Positions 27,060-34,680 of a DNA stretch of 64,000 bases are shown here, in pieces. Every line of letters begins with the position of its first letter. Positions within the stretch are counted from its first letter, which is position 1. Both the position numbers and the translations under genes were made by a program. The notes under the pieces are model-generated. The model had not been told where the DNA came from and made no database searches. It was given only the letters and a program-made list of their open reading frames with translations. The DNA comes from Oleidesulfovibrio alaskensis DSM 16109 (GTDB lineage: Bacteria > Desulfobacterota > Desulfovibrionia > Desulfovibrionales > Desulfovibrionaceae): contig NZ_AXWQ01000007.1 of the NCBI RefSeq assembly GCF_000482745.1, forward strand, positions 1 through 64,000, written 5' to 3'.

Positions 27060-28687
27060 GGTGCCGGCCGTTGCTGAGCGCGGTCTGCAGGCGCTGTTTT
27101 TACGGTGTTGCGAAAGATCAGGTACGAGCCCGTGGTAATGCGCATGCCGGAAATTCCGCGGCGCAGTATGACCGGCAGGCTGCTGTGCATGACGGGTATG
27201 CACGGCAGCTGTTCACGTTCTATACGCTGTATGCGGCGGTAGGCCCGCGCTCTTTCGCCGCGTACGGGGGTGGAAACACTTTCTTCTATCAGCCGGTCCA
27301 GCTCGGGTATGTGTACCCTGTGCAGCGGGTTGTCCGGCCCTGCATACAGGTGCGTGCTGTACAGATTGTCGGGGTCTGCCGTATCGGCAACCCATGCGTT
27401 GATGAACAGATCATAGTCGCCCTGTGCACGGCGTTCCCGCAGAGCATCGGGGGGCAGGGTTTCTATGGAAAGCGTTATGCCGGCTCCGGCCATGAGATAT
27501 TTGAGCGTGACGGCGAAAAGCCGCGGCGAAGGCATGAAAGGCCGTGAGGCGTCGAGCTGCAGCGCCGTAAGGCTGATGCCCTGCGGGTAGCCGCTGCGAA
27601 GCAGAAGTTGCCGGGCTTTATCCGGCGCGTATTCGTACGGAGGCAGCGAATGGTCTTTGGCCCACATTTCCGGCGGCAGCAGCCCTGTGGCGGGCATGCC
27701 GTTGGCGCCCAGCACCACGGTGGCCAGACTGTTTCTGTTGATGCTCAATGATACGGCGCGGCGGATTTCGGGGGAGCGCATTTTTTCACTGGCACCGTTG
27801 CAGGCCAGAAAAATGACCGAAAGCTGCGGGTGTCTGATGATGGTGTAGGCACCCAGCCGCTGAGCCGTTTTTTCATCCTGTTCTGTCAGGCCGGGTACAA
27901 TGTCGGCCCTGCCGGAGAGCAGCGCTTCCAGAGCGCTGCTGCTGGAGGCATAGTATTCGTAGCGGACATTGCAGCGCGGCGGCGGGGTATGCCCTGCGGC
28001 GGGTATCAGGGTGACTGCCTCGGGCGAATATGACGCCACGCGGAACGGCCCTGAACCGGCAGGGATGGCGGTTCTGCCGTCGTGCATCTCCTGCAGCGAG
28101 CGCGGCGAGACTATGCTGGCACCGGGCGTTGCCAGATTATGCAGCAGCGGGGCATAGGGGTTGTCCAGTTCTATTTCCAGCGTGTTGTCATCCAGAGCAC
28201 GTATGGAATTGACCTGACCGAACAGCAGCCGTTTCCAGTCGGGATAGGGGGTGTACTGCGGGTGCGCCGGATCCATGAGCCGCTGAAAGCTGTATTCCAC
28301 GGCATAGGCGTTCAGGGGAGAACCGTCGTGAAAGCTGCGGCCTTCATGCAGGGTAAAGGTCCAGCGCCTGCCGTCGGGCGTCACATTCCACGATTCCGCC
28401 ACAGCGGGCTGCACGGTGCCGTTGCGCGAAACGGTGACCAGTGTTTCAAAAACATTGGCAGCGATGCTGTGGGGTTCGTACAGGCTGCTGTGTGCCGGGT
28501 CCAGACTGGCAATGCGCTGGAACATGGCCACGGTGACTGTCTGCCCGGCTGTGGTTGCCGCAGCCGCTGCGCCGTGAGCGGAAAACACGAGCACGCAGGC
28601 AAAAGCCACGGCCGTAAGAGTCCCCCCGTATGAACGGGGAGCGGGCAGAACGCTTCGGGCACTTGCTGACGCCTGAGACCGGAACAA
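27056..28687 (-). CDS. Periplasmic extracytoplasmic solute-binding protein, family 5
   Basis: A 543-residue peptide/nickel-type binding protein with an N-terminal signal peptide (hydrophobic stretch about residues 24-42, cleavage near AHGAAAAA). Family features include SLDPAHSSLYEPHSIAANVFE, VAESWNVTPDGRRWTFTLHE, the DGSPLNAYAVEYSFQRL loop and ERREQLP-like C-terminus IEREQLPCIPV. No permease or ATPase genes adjoin it. It overlaps a hybrid histidine kinase by 4 bp instead, so a sensing role rather than transport is likely. Ligand unknown. Confidence 0.88.
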   Translation of the reverse strand: MFRSQASASARSVLPAPRSYGGTLTAVAFACVLVFSAHGAAAAATTAGQTVTVAMFQRIASLDPAHSSLYEPHSIAANVFETLVTVSRNGTVQPAVAESWNVTPDGRRWTFTLHEGRSFHDGSPLNAYAVEYSFQRLMDPAHPQYTPYPDWKRLLFGQVNSIRALDDNTLEIELDNPYAPLLHNLATPGASIVSPRSLQEMHDGRTAIPAGSGPFRVASYSPEAVTLIPAAGHTPPPRCNVRYEYYASSSSALEALLSGRADIVPGLTEQDEKTAQRLGAYTIIRHPQLSVIFLACNGASEKMRSPEIRRAVSLSINRNSLATVVLGANGMPATGLLPPEMWAKDHSLPPYEYAPDKARQLLLRSGYPQGISLTALQLDASRPFMPSPRLFAVTLKYLMAGAGITLSIETLPPDALRERRAQGDYDLFINAWVADTADPDNLYSTHLYAGPDNPLHRVHIPELDRLIEESVSTPVRGERARAYRRIQRIEREQLPCIPVMHSSLPVILRRGISGMRITTGSYLIFRNTVKTAPADRAQQRPAP

Positions 28688-28816
28688 AGCAGCTCCTTGT
28701 GCTCTTTTTCACATTTGAAGGACTATATAGAAAGCGGATAAGCCTTGCAAGGATACATGCTACCCTGTTGTCAATCACAAGGGAATGATTACGATTTGCG
28801 TCAGGAGGGCCGCTCT

Positions 28817-29530
28817 ATGGCAAAGTTTCGCGCGTTGAAAACCCGTATCCGCTGTCTGCTGGCGGATGACGGCTGGGAAGGGAATCTGGACCAGATAACG
28901 GCACTGCCGCCGGCGGAGGTTGTGGGGCCGCTGCTTTCTTTTCTGCTGTCGGGCGGTGAGATGAAATGGCGCGCCGTGACGGCGCTGGGCATTGCCGTTT
29001 CACGTATGGCGGACGAGGGCATGGAAGACGCCCGCGTGTTCATGCGCCGGTTGCTGTGGCACATGAATGAGGAGTCCGGAAACATAGGCTGGGGCATTGC
29101 CGAGGCCATGGGGGAAATTATGGCCTGTCACGCCCGTCTGGCTGCGGAATATGACAGAATGCTTGTTTCGTATGTGCGCGAGACAGGCGACGACGACAAC
29201 TTTCTTGACCATCCGCCCCTGCGGCGCGGGGTATACTGGGGTATAGGCAGACTGGCACAGGCGGAGCCGGCGCGCATGCGGCTGGCGGTGCCTGCACTGG
29301 TACGCGCGCTGGATGACGAGGACGGTGAAGGCCGCGGACTGGCCGCATGGGCGCTGGGAAATCTGGCGGAACACTGCACACCGGACGAAATCAGCCAGGC
29401 ACGGGCGCGGCTGCTGTCTTTGCAGGGTGATGCATCGTCTGTCGAGCTGTTTGAAGACCGGCGGCTGTTGTGCACCACCGCGGGCGCTCTGGCTGGTCAG
29501 GCGCTGGTCAGGCTTGACGCCGTTTCGTAA
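28817..29530 (+). CDS. HEAT-repeat protein
   Basis: A 237-residue all-helical protein with tandem HEAT/PBS-lyase-like repeats (MKWRAVTALGIAVSRM, GNIGWGIAEAMGEIM, RRGVYWGIGRLAQAEP and GRGLAAWALGNLAEH). It has no signal peptide or catalytic motif. Start is supported by CAGGAGG 8 nt upstream. The family is seen in sulfate reducers as an uncharacterised protein; a protein-binding scaffold role is inferred. The 3' end overlaps the convergent PAP2 gene by 23 bp. Confidence 0.8.
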   Translation: MAKFRALKTRIRCLLADDGWEGNLDQITALPPAEVVGPLLSFLLSGGEMKWRAVTALGIAVSRMADEGMEDARVFMRRLLWHMNEESGNIGWGIAEAMGEIMACHARLAAEYDRMLVSYVRETGDDDNFLDHPPLRRGVYWGIGRLAQAEPARMRLAVPALVRALDDEDGEGRGLAAWALGNLAEHCTPDEISQARARLLSLQGDASSVELFEDRRLLCTTAGALAGQALVRLDAVS

Positions 29531-30116
29531 GGGCGCTCTGCGCCATGCGCAGACACTGGAGCACCACCAGCGCCACGGCTATGCCGGTCAGCCATCCGCC
29601 GATGACATCACTGGGGTAGTGTTTGCCCAGATAAACACGAGACCAGCCGATAAGCAGCGGCAGGGGCAGCATGAGCCAGCGCAGGGCGGGCCATACGGCG
29701 CATCCGGCAAGCACGGCGGCCATGCTGTTGGCTGCATGGGCTGAAACAAACGAGGCCCCGCGGGGTTTGGTCTGTACAAAACCGGCGGGGCGCTGTGTCC
29801 ACTGGCCGTGCTCCACAAAATGAACCGACGGCAGGGCGTTGAGCGGCCTTACCCGCCCGAAGGTGTCTTTTACCACTCCGCAGCTCAGGTCTGATATGCC
29901 TGCCGTGGCCGCCACCAGCAGCAGGCCCGCCAGAATGCGGCGGCGTCCCTGCGGGGTGCTTCTGAAAGCCGCTCCCAGAGCAATGACAGCCGCTATGCCC
30001 CACAACAGGGCACTGTTTGAAACAAGCGGCATGAACACATCAAGAAACGGTGTGCGCCAGTCATTGTTGAGCACCGTGAACAGCTGTGCATCCCATGATG
30101 GTGTGGCAAACGGCAT
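29508..30116 (-). CDS. PAP2-family membrane phosphatase
   Basis: A 202-residue integral membrane protein with about five to six helices and the three PAP2 phosphatase motifs: KDTFGRVRPLN (K-x6-RP), ASFVSAHAAN (PSxH-like, here with Val-Ser-Ala-His) and SRVYLGKHYPSDVIGG (SR-x5-H-x3-D). Relatives dephosphorylate undecaprenyl pyrophosphate or phosphatidic acid. Start 30116 is preceded by AGGAG. Undecaprenyl-PP recycling would fit the glycan genes in the window but is not shown. Confidence 0.88.
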   Translation of the reverse strand: MPFATPSWDAQLFTVLNNDWRTPFLDVFMPLVSNSALLWGIAAVIALGAAFRSTPQGRRRILAGLLLVAATAGISDLSCGVVKDTFGRVRPLNALPSVHFVEHGQWTQRPAGFVQTKPRGASFVSAHAANSMAAVLAGCAVWPALRWLMLPLPLLIGWSRVYLGKHYPSDVIGGWLTGIAVALVVLQCLRMAQSALTKRRQA

Positions 30117-30190
30117 GAGTTCTCCTGAAATTTTCTGTGCGCGCACTGTAGCCGTATGCTTTTGTACAGGCAAGCGGCGGAAGGCATGAA

Positions 30191-30221
30191 AAAAAGCGGC
30201 GCGGCCGTATGGCCGCGCCGC
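30191..30221 (-). terminator. Terminator of the disulfide reductase gene
   Basis: An 11-bp stem GCGGCGCGGCC / GGCCGCGCCGC with a 4-nt loop, followed on the minus strand by seven or more T. It lies 21 bp past the stop at 30242. Confidence 0.88.
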
Positions 30222-30241
30222 GGTGATGCCGGATGGGCGGA

Positions 30242-31948
30242 TCAGATTTCGTTGCCCTGCTTGGTCACCGAAGCCATGCCGCCCTGAACGCTCAGGCTTT
30301 TGCGGCCGTGACGGTTCATGATCAGCTGCGATTCAAAGGAACGCAGACCGGTGTTGCAGATAAGCACCACGGTCTTGTCTTCGGGTATTTCGTCGAGGCG
30401 CTGCTCCATTTCTTCCAGCGGAATGGAAAGCCACTGACCGGGGTATTTTTCCACCAGCGATTCAGCGTTGGAGGCCAGACGCGTGTCCACAAAGGTGCAG
30501 CTGCCCGACTCGCGGTTCTGCCACATGACGGCGAATTCATCGGGGTCCAGCGTGTGGTTGCGGCCCTCAAGCACGTTTTCCGCCACGTTGGCCACGGTGT
30601 TGATGATGTCCATGGCAGAGGCGAAAGGCGGCGAGTAAGCCACTTCAAGGTTGGATATGTCTTCCAGCTTGGGTTTGTTCTGCAGCAGCGGCGCCACGGC
30701 ATTGATGCGGGCCACAAGCGCGTCGCCCAGACTGCTGGTGCCCTGAATGCCCAGTACGCGGCGGGTGGGGCGTTCCACAACCAGATCCAGTGCCATGACG
30801 GTGTGTTCGGGGTAGAAGTGAGCGCGGTCGAAGCCTTCCACGTGCACGTTGACCGCATCAAATCCTTCGCGCAGGGCCGACTCGATGGTCAGACCCGCAC
30901 CGGCCGCGTTCTGTTCAAACAGTTTGACGGCCCAGGTGCCCACGCCGCCGGGGAACCGGGCATCGCCGCCGGCAAGGTTGGTGCCGATGACGCGTCCCTG
31001 TCTGTTGGCCATGGAGCCGAGAGGGAAGAAGCCGGGTTTGCCGGTAACCAGATTGGGCACGGTTACGCAGTCGCCGCCGGCATAGATGTCGGGGTCGGAC
31101 GTCTGCATGCGGTCATTGACGATAATGGCGCCGCGTTCGTTCAGCTCGATACCGGCTGCACGGGCAATTTCGGTGTTGGGTCGGATGCCTGCCGCCATGA
31201 CTACCAGTTCGGCGTCAATGGTGCGTTTGTCGGTGACCACACGGGCAACCTTGCCGTTTTCGCCTTCGATGCGGATGACTTTTTCGCCGCAGAAGACGTC
31301 CACGTCATTTTTACGCAGATCGTGTGTGGCAATCTTGACCATGTTGCCGCTCAGAAAACCGGGCAGAATCTGGTCTGCTATTTCCACCACAGAGGTTTTG
31401 ATGCCCCACATGTCGGCCAGCGAGACAGCCACTTCAAGGCCTATGAAACCGCCGCCCACAACCACGGCACCGCTTACGGAACCGGCGGCCACGGCTTCGC
31501 GGATGGCCTGCGCGTCGTCCAGCGTGGTGCAGGTGTGCACGCCTTCAAGGTCAATGCCTTCAAACGGGGGACGGTTGGGTGCGCTGCCCATGGCCAGCAC
31601 CAGCTTGTCGTAGGGCAGTTCTGCTGTCTCACCTGTGGTCAGGTCTCTGATGAGTACTTTTCTGGCCTGCCGGTCGATGGATTCGACCTTGGTGCGGGCC
31701 AGCACCTTGACGTCTTTGTTCACCCGGAAAAATTCGGCGTCGCGGATGGTGTGGTAGGGGGTCATCTGCAGCTCTTCAAGCGTGTTGACCTCGCCCGAAA
31801 CATAGTAGGGAATACCGCAGCCGCCGTAAGAGATGCGGTCGGACTGGTCGATCATGATGACGTTGTCTTCGGGGCACAGCCGCTTGAAACGGCATGCGGC
31901 TTTGGGACCTAGCGCAACGGCGCCGATAACGACGATATTCTGGGGCAT
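30242..31948 (-). CDS. CoA-disulfide/persulfide reductase with C-terminal rhodanese domain
   Basis: A 568-residue flavoprotein of the CoADR-RHD type. The N-terminal FAD/NAD disulfide-reductase fold has VVIGAVALGPKAA, the single redox Cys44 in SYGGCGIPYYV, the NAD loop VVVGGGFIGLEVA and the FAD site DIYAGGDCV. The dimer domain follows, then a rhodanese domain with Cys531 in ICNTGLRS. Characterised relatives (for example the Shewanella Npsr) reduce CoA or cysteine persulfides and polysulfide with NAD(P)H. Start 31948 has GGAGG 7 nt upstream. An operator-like site and hairpins lie in its long leader. Fits sulfur metabolism of a sulfate reducer. Confidence 0.9.
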   Translation of the reverse strand: MPQNIVVIGAVALGPKAACRFKRLCPEDNVIMIDQSDRISYGGCGIPYYVSGEVNTLEELQMTPYHTIRDAEFFRVNKDVKVLARTKVESIDRQARKVLIRDLTTGETAELPYDKLVLAMGSAPNRPPFEGIDLEGVHTCTTLDDAQAIREAVAAGSVSGAVVVGGGFIGLEVAVSLADMWGIKTSVVEIADQILPGFLSGNMVKIATHDLRKNDVDVFCGEKVIRIEGENGKVARVVTDKRTIDAELVVMAAGIRPNTEIARAAGIELNERGAIIVNDRMQTSDPDIYAGGDCVTVPNLVTGKPGFFPLGSMANRQGRVIGTNLAGGDARFPGGVGTWAVKLFEQNAAGAGLTIESALREGFDAVNVHVEGFDRAHFYPEHTVMALDLVVERPTRRVLGIQGTSSLGDALVARINAVAPLLQNKPKLEDISNLEVAYSPPFASAMDIINTVANVAENVLEGRNHTLDPDEFAVMWQNRESGSCTFVDTRLASNAESLVEKYPGQWLSIPLEEMEQRLDEIPEDKTVVLICNTGLRSFESQLIMNRHGRKSLSVQGGMASVTKQGNEI

Positions 31949-32060
31949 GAATTCCTCCGGTCTGCGTGAATTGAACGGCAGCGGCGCAACAGGAATCCTG
32001 CTGCCGCGGCATGATGACCGCATACCGTCTGTCGCCTGTATCCTTGCGGCAAAACTGTTC

Positions 32061-32080
32061 AAAAAAAGGCACTGTGTGCC
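32061..32080 (-). terminator. Terminator-like hairpin inside the reductase leader
   Basis: On the minus strand GGCAC-ACA-GTGCC is followed by seven T. If the promoter at 32173-32201 is correct, this lies in the 5' leader of the reductase message, about 120 nt before its start codon, and could act as an attenuator. Confidence 0.45.
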
Positions 32081-32084
32081 GGAG

Positions 32085-32122
32085 TAAGCCTACTTTTCAG
32101 GTAGGACTTAGGCTTTTTTTTA
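32085..32122. promoter_or_regulatory. Leader hairpin TAAGCCTAC/GTAGGACTTA
   Basis: TAAGCCTAC (32085-32093) pairs with GTAGG-A-CTTA (32101-32110), one bulged A. An alternative pairing uses AAGCCTA with TAGGCTT (32109-32115). On the plus strand it is followed by eight T, like a terminator, though no plus-strand gene precedes it. On the minus strand it would be a 5'-leader structure just upstream of the attenuator-like hairpin. Confidence 0.45.
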
Positions 32123-32172
32123 TGCATTGGCAAGGTGTGTGCGCACTTACCGCAGCATGATGCAAGGCACAG

Positions 32173-32201
32173 AAAATAAGACTGTTTCCTGTTTTTGACA
32201 A
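32173..32201 (-). promoter_or_regulatory. Sigma-70-like promoter for the persulfide reductase
   Basis: On the minus strand TTGTCA (32196-32201) and TATTTT (32173-32178) are separated by exactly 17 bp, matching the -35/-10 consensus at 5 and 4 of 6 positions. The -35 box abuts the operator-like palindrome. The implied leader is about 215 nt. Confidence 0.5.
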
Positions 32202-32217
32202 TACCCCATAAGGGTAT
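32201..32217. promoter_or_regulatory. CsoR/CstR-type operator candidate
   Basis: ATACCC-CATAA-GGGTAT: a TACCC-N5-GGGTA pseudo-palindrome like operators bound by the CsoR/CstR/RcnR repressor family. It touches the -35 box of the candidate reductase promoter. CstR members sense persulfides and control rhodanese and sulfur-oxidation genes, which fits the downstream enzyme. No CsoR-family gene is in the window. Confidence 0.5.
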
Positions 32218-32509
32218 ATGTGCCGTTACGGCGATGCAGGGCATGGGGCGATGGGCGCAGATAATGCCGCAGCCCGGAAATTCTGCCCGTGGCGGCGGGC
32301 GGGAAGGCTGAGGGAACCATTGTGCAGGTGTGAAAAAGCGGGACAGAGCGTGAAAACGCGAAAAACGGAGCGGTTAAGGAGTCAGACCGGAAGTATCAAA
32401 AAGAAGAAGCGTGTGCGTTCCGGTGACCGGAAGGCCCTGACATTTCAATGCTGTTCAGGGGTTTTGCACACGCTTCGTATACTGACTTGCGTCGTTGGTT
32501 TCCATTATG

Positions 32510-32528
32510 GGCAACTCACTTTGCCGTT
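32510..32528 (+). repeat. Dispersed 19-bp element, copy 1
   Basis: GGCAACTCACTTTGCCGTT. It contains an inverted repeat GGCAA-N6-TTGCC. It differs from copy 2 at one base and lies 168 bp from it. Confidence 0.6.
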
Positions 32529-32677
32529 ATGTGTTTGCATCTCTTCCAGAAGCACCCTCCCGTTGCAGTTGGGCAAGTCCGGGTTCCAGCCTGGTTTGTG
32601 CGTCGGGCCGTACAACGGCGTGGTTCTGATGCAGCGCCTTGTGCATCGACGAACCTGAAGGCACGGTTCAATACACT

Positions 32678-32696
32678 GGCAACTCAATTTGCCGTT
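32678..32696 (+). repeat. Dispersed 19-bp element, copy 2
   Basis: GGCAACTCAATTTGCCGTT, in the same orientation as copy 1, with the same inverted repeat. Both copies are followed within 12 bp by TTGCA. Confidence 0.6.
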
Positions 32697-33022
32697 TGTA
32701 TATTGCAAAAGGTCTTATTCCTGTGCGCGGCCATAACCACTGCCGCGGATCCGGATGCCTTTGGTAATACTTTATGACAGTGTTGTTACTGTGTCCATAG
32801 GGTATTTGCAATTGTAACGATGTGTTTTTACAGTATGGTTTTTTAACGTGCTGTAAAAAAAGAATAAAAATGTGAAAATAAAATAGTGCAGCGCCAGCGG
32901 CGTGTTAGCTCCGCTTGCGGGGGCCTGCGGCCTGTGCGGAATATGCCGCAGCGTGTTCTGCCGTGCAGGCCCCGGCTTACGGTTGTGTGCGGCGGTTAAT
33001 ACGCGGAGGCTGCAGGGGCCGG

Positions 33023-34660
33023 CTACAGCATCCGCTCCCAGTCTATGCGTCTGATGATTTCTGCGGTGAGGTCATCAAGGCCAAGCCGTGTTCTGGCGGA
33101 AACGCGGATGGCGGCAGGGTACAGGGCGGCAAGGGCCAGACGGGTTTCATCGTCCAGCGTTTCCCATTTGTTGAGCACCAGAAGCCGCGGAATATCCTGC
33201 AGTTCCAGCTCGTCCAGAATCTCTTCCACCGCGCGCAGCTGCATTTCCAGCTCGGGGTGTCCGGCATCGGCCACATGCAGCAGCAGATCAGCGGCTTCCA
33301 GTTCTTCAAGAGTGGCCCGGAATGCCTCTTTGAGTTCCTTGGGCAGCGAGCGGATGAAACCCACCGTGTCGGTGACGATGAGTTCGCGTTCCTGCGGAAA
33401 GCGCAGTCTGCGGGTTGTGGTGTCCAGTGTGGCAAACAGCTTGTCTTCGGCCAGCACGTCTGCATTGGTCAGTGTGTTGAGCAGCGTTGATTTGCCCGCG
33501 TTGGTGTACCCCACCAGCGATGCCACAGGCACACGCGCCTTGGCTCTGCGGCCGCGGGTGAAACCGCGCTGGGTGCGCAGAGCTTTGAGGTCCTGCTTGA
33601 TGCGGGCTATGCGTTCGCGCACCTTGCGGCGGTCGGTTTCCAGTTTGGTTTCACCGGGGCCGCGGCCGCCAATGCCGCCTGCCAGCCTGTCCATGGCGCG
33701 GTTTTTTCCGGTCAGGCGGGGCTGTGTGTATTGCAGCTGGGCCAGTTCCACCTGCAGTTTGCCCGCACGCGTGGAAGCGCGCTGGGCGAAAATATCCAGA
33801 ATAAGCTGGGTGCGGTCTATAACCTTGCGTTCGGTGATATCGGCAAGGTTGTGCAGCTGCGCGGGCGACAGTTCTCCGTCAAAAAGGATGACTCCGGCGT
33901 TTGCCGTAAGCGCAAGCACTTCAAGTTCGGCCAGTTTGCCCTTGCCCAGAATGAATTTGTAGTTGAGCTGCCGTACGCGCTGCACCATGGTGCCCGCTAC
34001 GGTCAGCCCGGCGGTATCGGCCAGTTCGGCCAGTTCGGCCAGCGACGATTCCTGCACGGAACGCGGGTCGGGAGAAACACTCACCAGCACTGCCCTGCCG
34101 GATTCGCTGCCGGTTTCGCGGGCATCGGCGGTGATGCGCGAAAGTTCTTCTTCCAGCGCCTGCGCCTGTGCGGTGAAATCTGTTATTACCCTGTCCCACC
34201 CCTGCGGGTCGTGCACCATGTAGGGCTGTGTGCCGCCGGGCAGCAGATGCGCATGCTGAAAGCTGGCCGGCCCGCCGTGCTGGTCCACGGTGAGCACGCC
34301 CACGTCGTCAAGACGCAGAAACAGCATGTCCATGAGGTCTTCCTGCGAAAGCAGGGAGTCAGTCAGGTGGGTGTGCAGCAGCCTGAGCCCCCGCAGCCTG
34401 CCCGCGCCCGTTCGGGCGCGGGGAAGCTCGGGAATATAGATGGAGCCCGTATCGCCCACAATAACCAGAGAAACCCTGCCCTGTCTGTCGAGCATCAGCC
34501 CTATCTGACGGCCTATGCTGCGGCTCAGGGCGGCCAGTTCTCTTGCCTGTTCCGTGGTGTAGCCGCCCTCGGCAGGGTAGCGGCGTGTGTACAGACGCGA
34601 AAGCGCCTTGACCTGACTGGGCTTCAGCCCCTGAGTATTGCCGAGAACCTTGGTTGCTAT
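33023..34660 (-). CDS. hflX: HflX, ribosome-associated GTPase (apparent AUA start)
   Basis: A 545-residue GTPase that splits stalled 70S/100S ribosomes. The G domain shows VGYTNAGKSTLLNTL (G1), DTVGFIRSLP (G3) and NKWE (G4). It is preceded by the HflX N-terminal domain (ILGKGKLAELEV, ILFDGELSPAQ) and the GGIGGRGPGETKLE linker. The first ATG (34495) would discard about 55 residues of protein-like sequence (KVLGNTQGLKPSQVKALSRL onward). No ATG, GTG or TTG is in frame between the upstream gene and there. An ATA at 34660 sits 7 nt after GGAG and is the best start. It follows purH by 20 bp. Confidence 0.85.
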   Translation of the reverse strand: MATKVLGNTQGLKPSQVKALSRLYTRRYPAEGGYTTEQARELAALSRSIGRQIGLMLDRQGRVSLVIVGDTGSIYIPELPRARTGAGRLRGLRLLHTHLTDSLLSQEDLMDMLFLRLDDVGVLTVDQHGGPASFQHAHLLPGGTQPYMVHDPQGWDRVITDFTAQAQALEEELSRITADARETGSESGRAVLVSVSPDPRSVQESSLAELAELADTAGLTVAGTMVQRVRQLNYKFILGKGKLAELEVLALTANAGVILFDGELSPAQLHNLADITERKVIDRTQLILDIFAQRASTRAGKLQVELAQLQYTQPRLTGKNRAMDRLAGGIGGRGPGETKLETDRRKVRERIARIKQDLKALRTQRGFTRGRRAKARVPVASLVGYTNAGKSTLLNTLTNADVLAEDKLFATLDTTTRRLRFPQERELIVTDTVGFIRSLPKELKEAFRATLEELEAADLLLHVADAGHPELEMQLRAVEEILDELELQDIPRLLVLNKWETLDDETRLALAALYPAAIRVSARTRLGLDDLTAEIIRRIDWERML

Positions 34661-34680
34661 GGCGGGTCTCCGTCCGGCGT

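Larger units (their letters stand above)
31949..33022. other. Long gene-poor region between the persulfide reductase and hflX
   Basis: 1.07 kb with no convincing gene. It holds the candidate promoter, operator and leader hairpins of the reductase (32061-32217). Two copies of a 19-bp element with internal inverted repeat GGCAA-N6-TTGCC lie at 32510-32528 and 32678-32696. A markedly AT-rich stretch spans 32780-32890. Short readings across it look like chance frames. Confidence 0.6.

Noticed and set aside
30233..31912. A 559-codon open frame on the plus strand
   Set aside because: Antisense to the persulfide reductase, which has full catalytic motifs in the other strand.
32540..32620. A stretch with GGTTCCAG that looked like a tRNA T-loop
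   Set aside because: No acceptor or anticodon stems can be drawn around it.
32448..32777. Possible protein gene in the gene-poor region, with repeated Ala-Thr-x-Phe-Ala-Val
   Set aside because: The repeated peptide is only the translation of the two 19-bp elements; no ribosome-binding site or domain.
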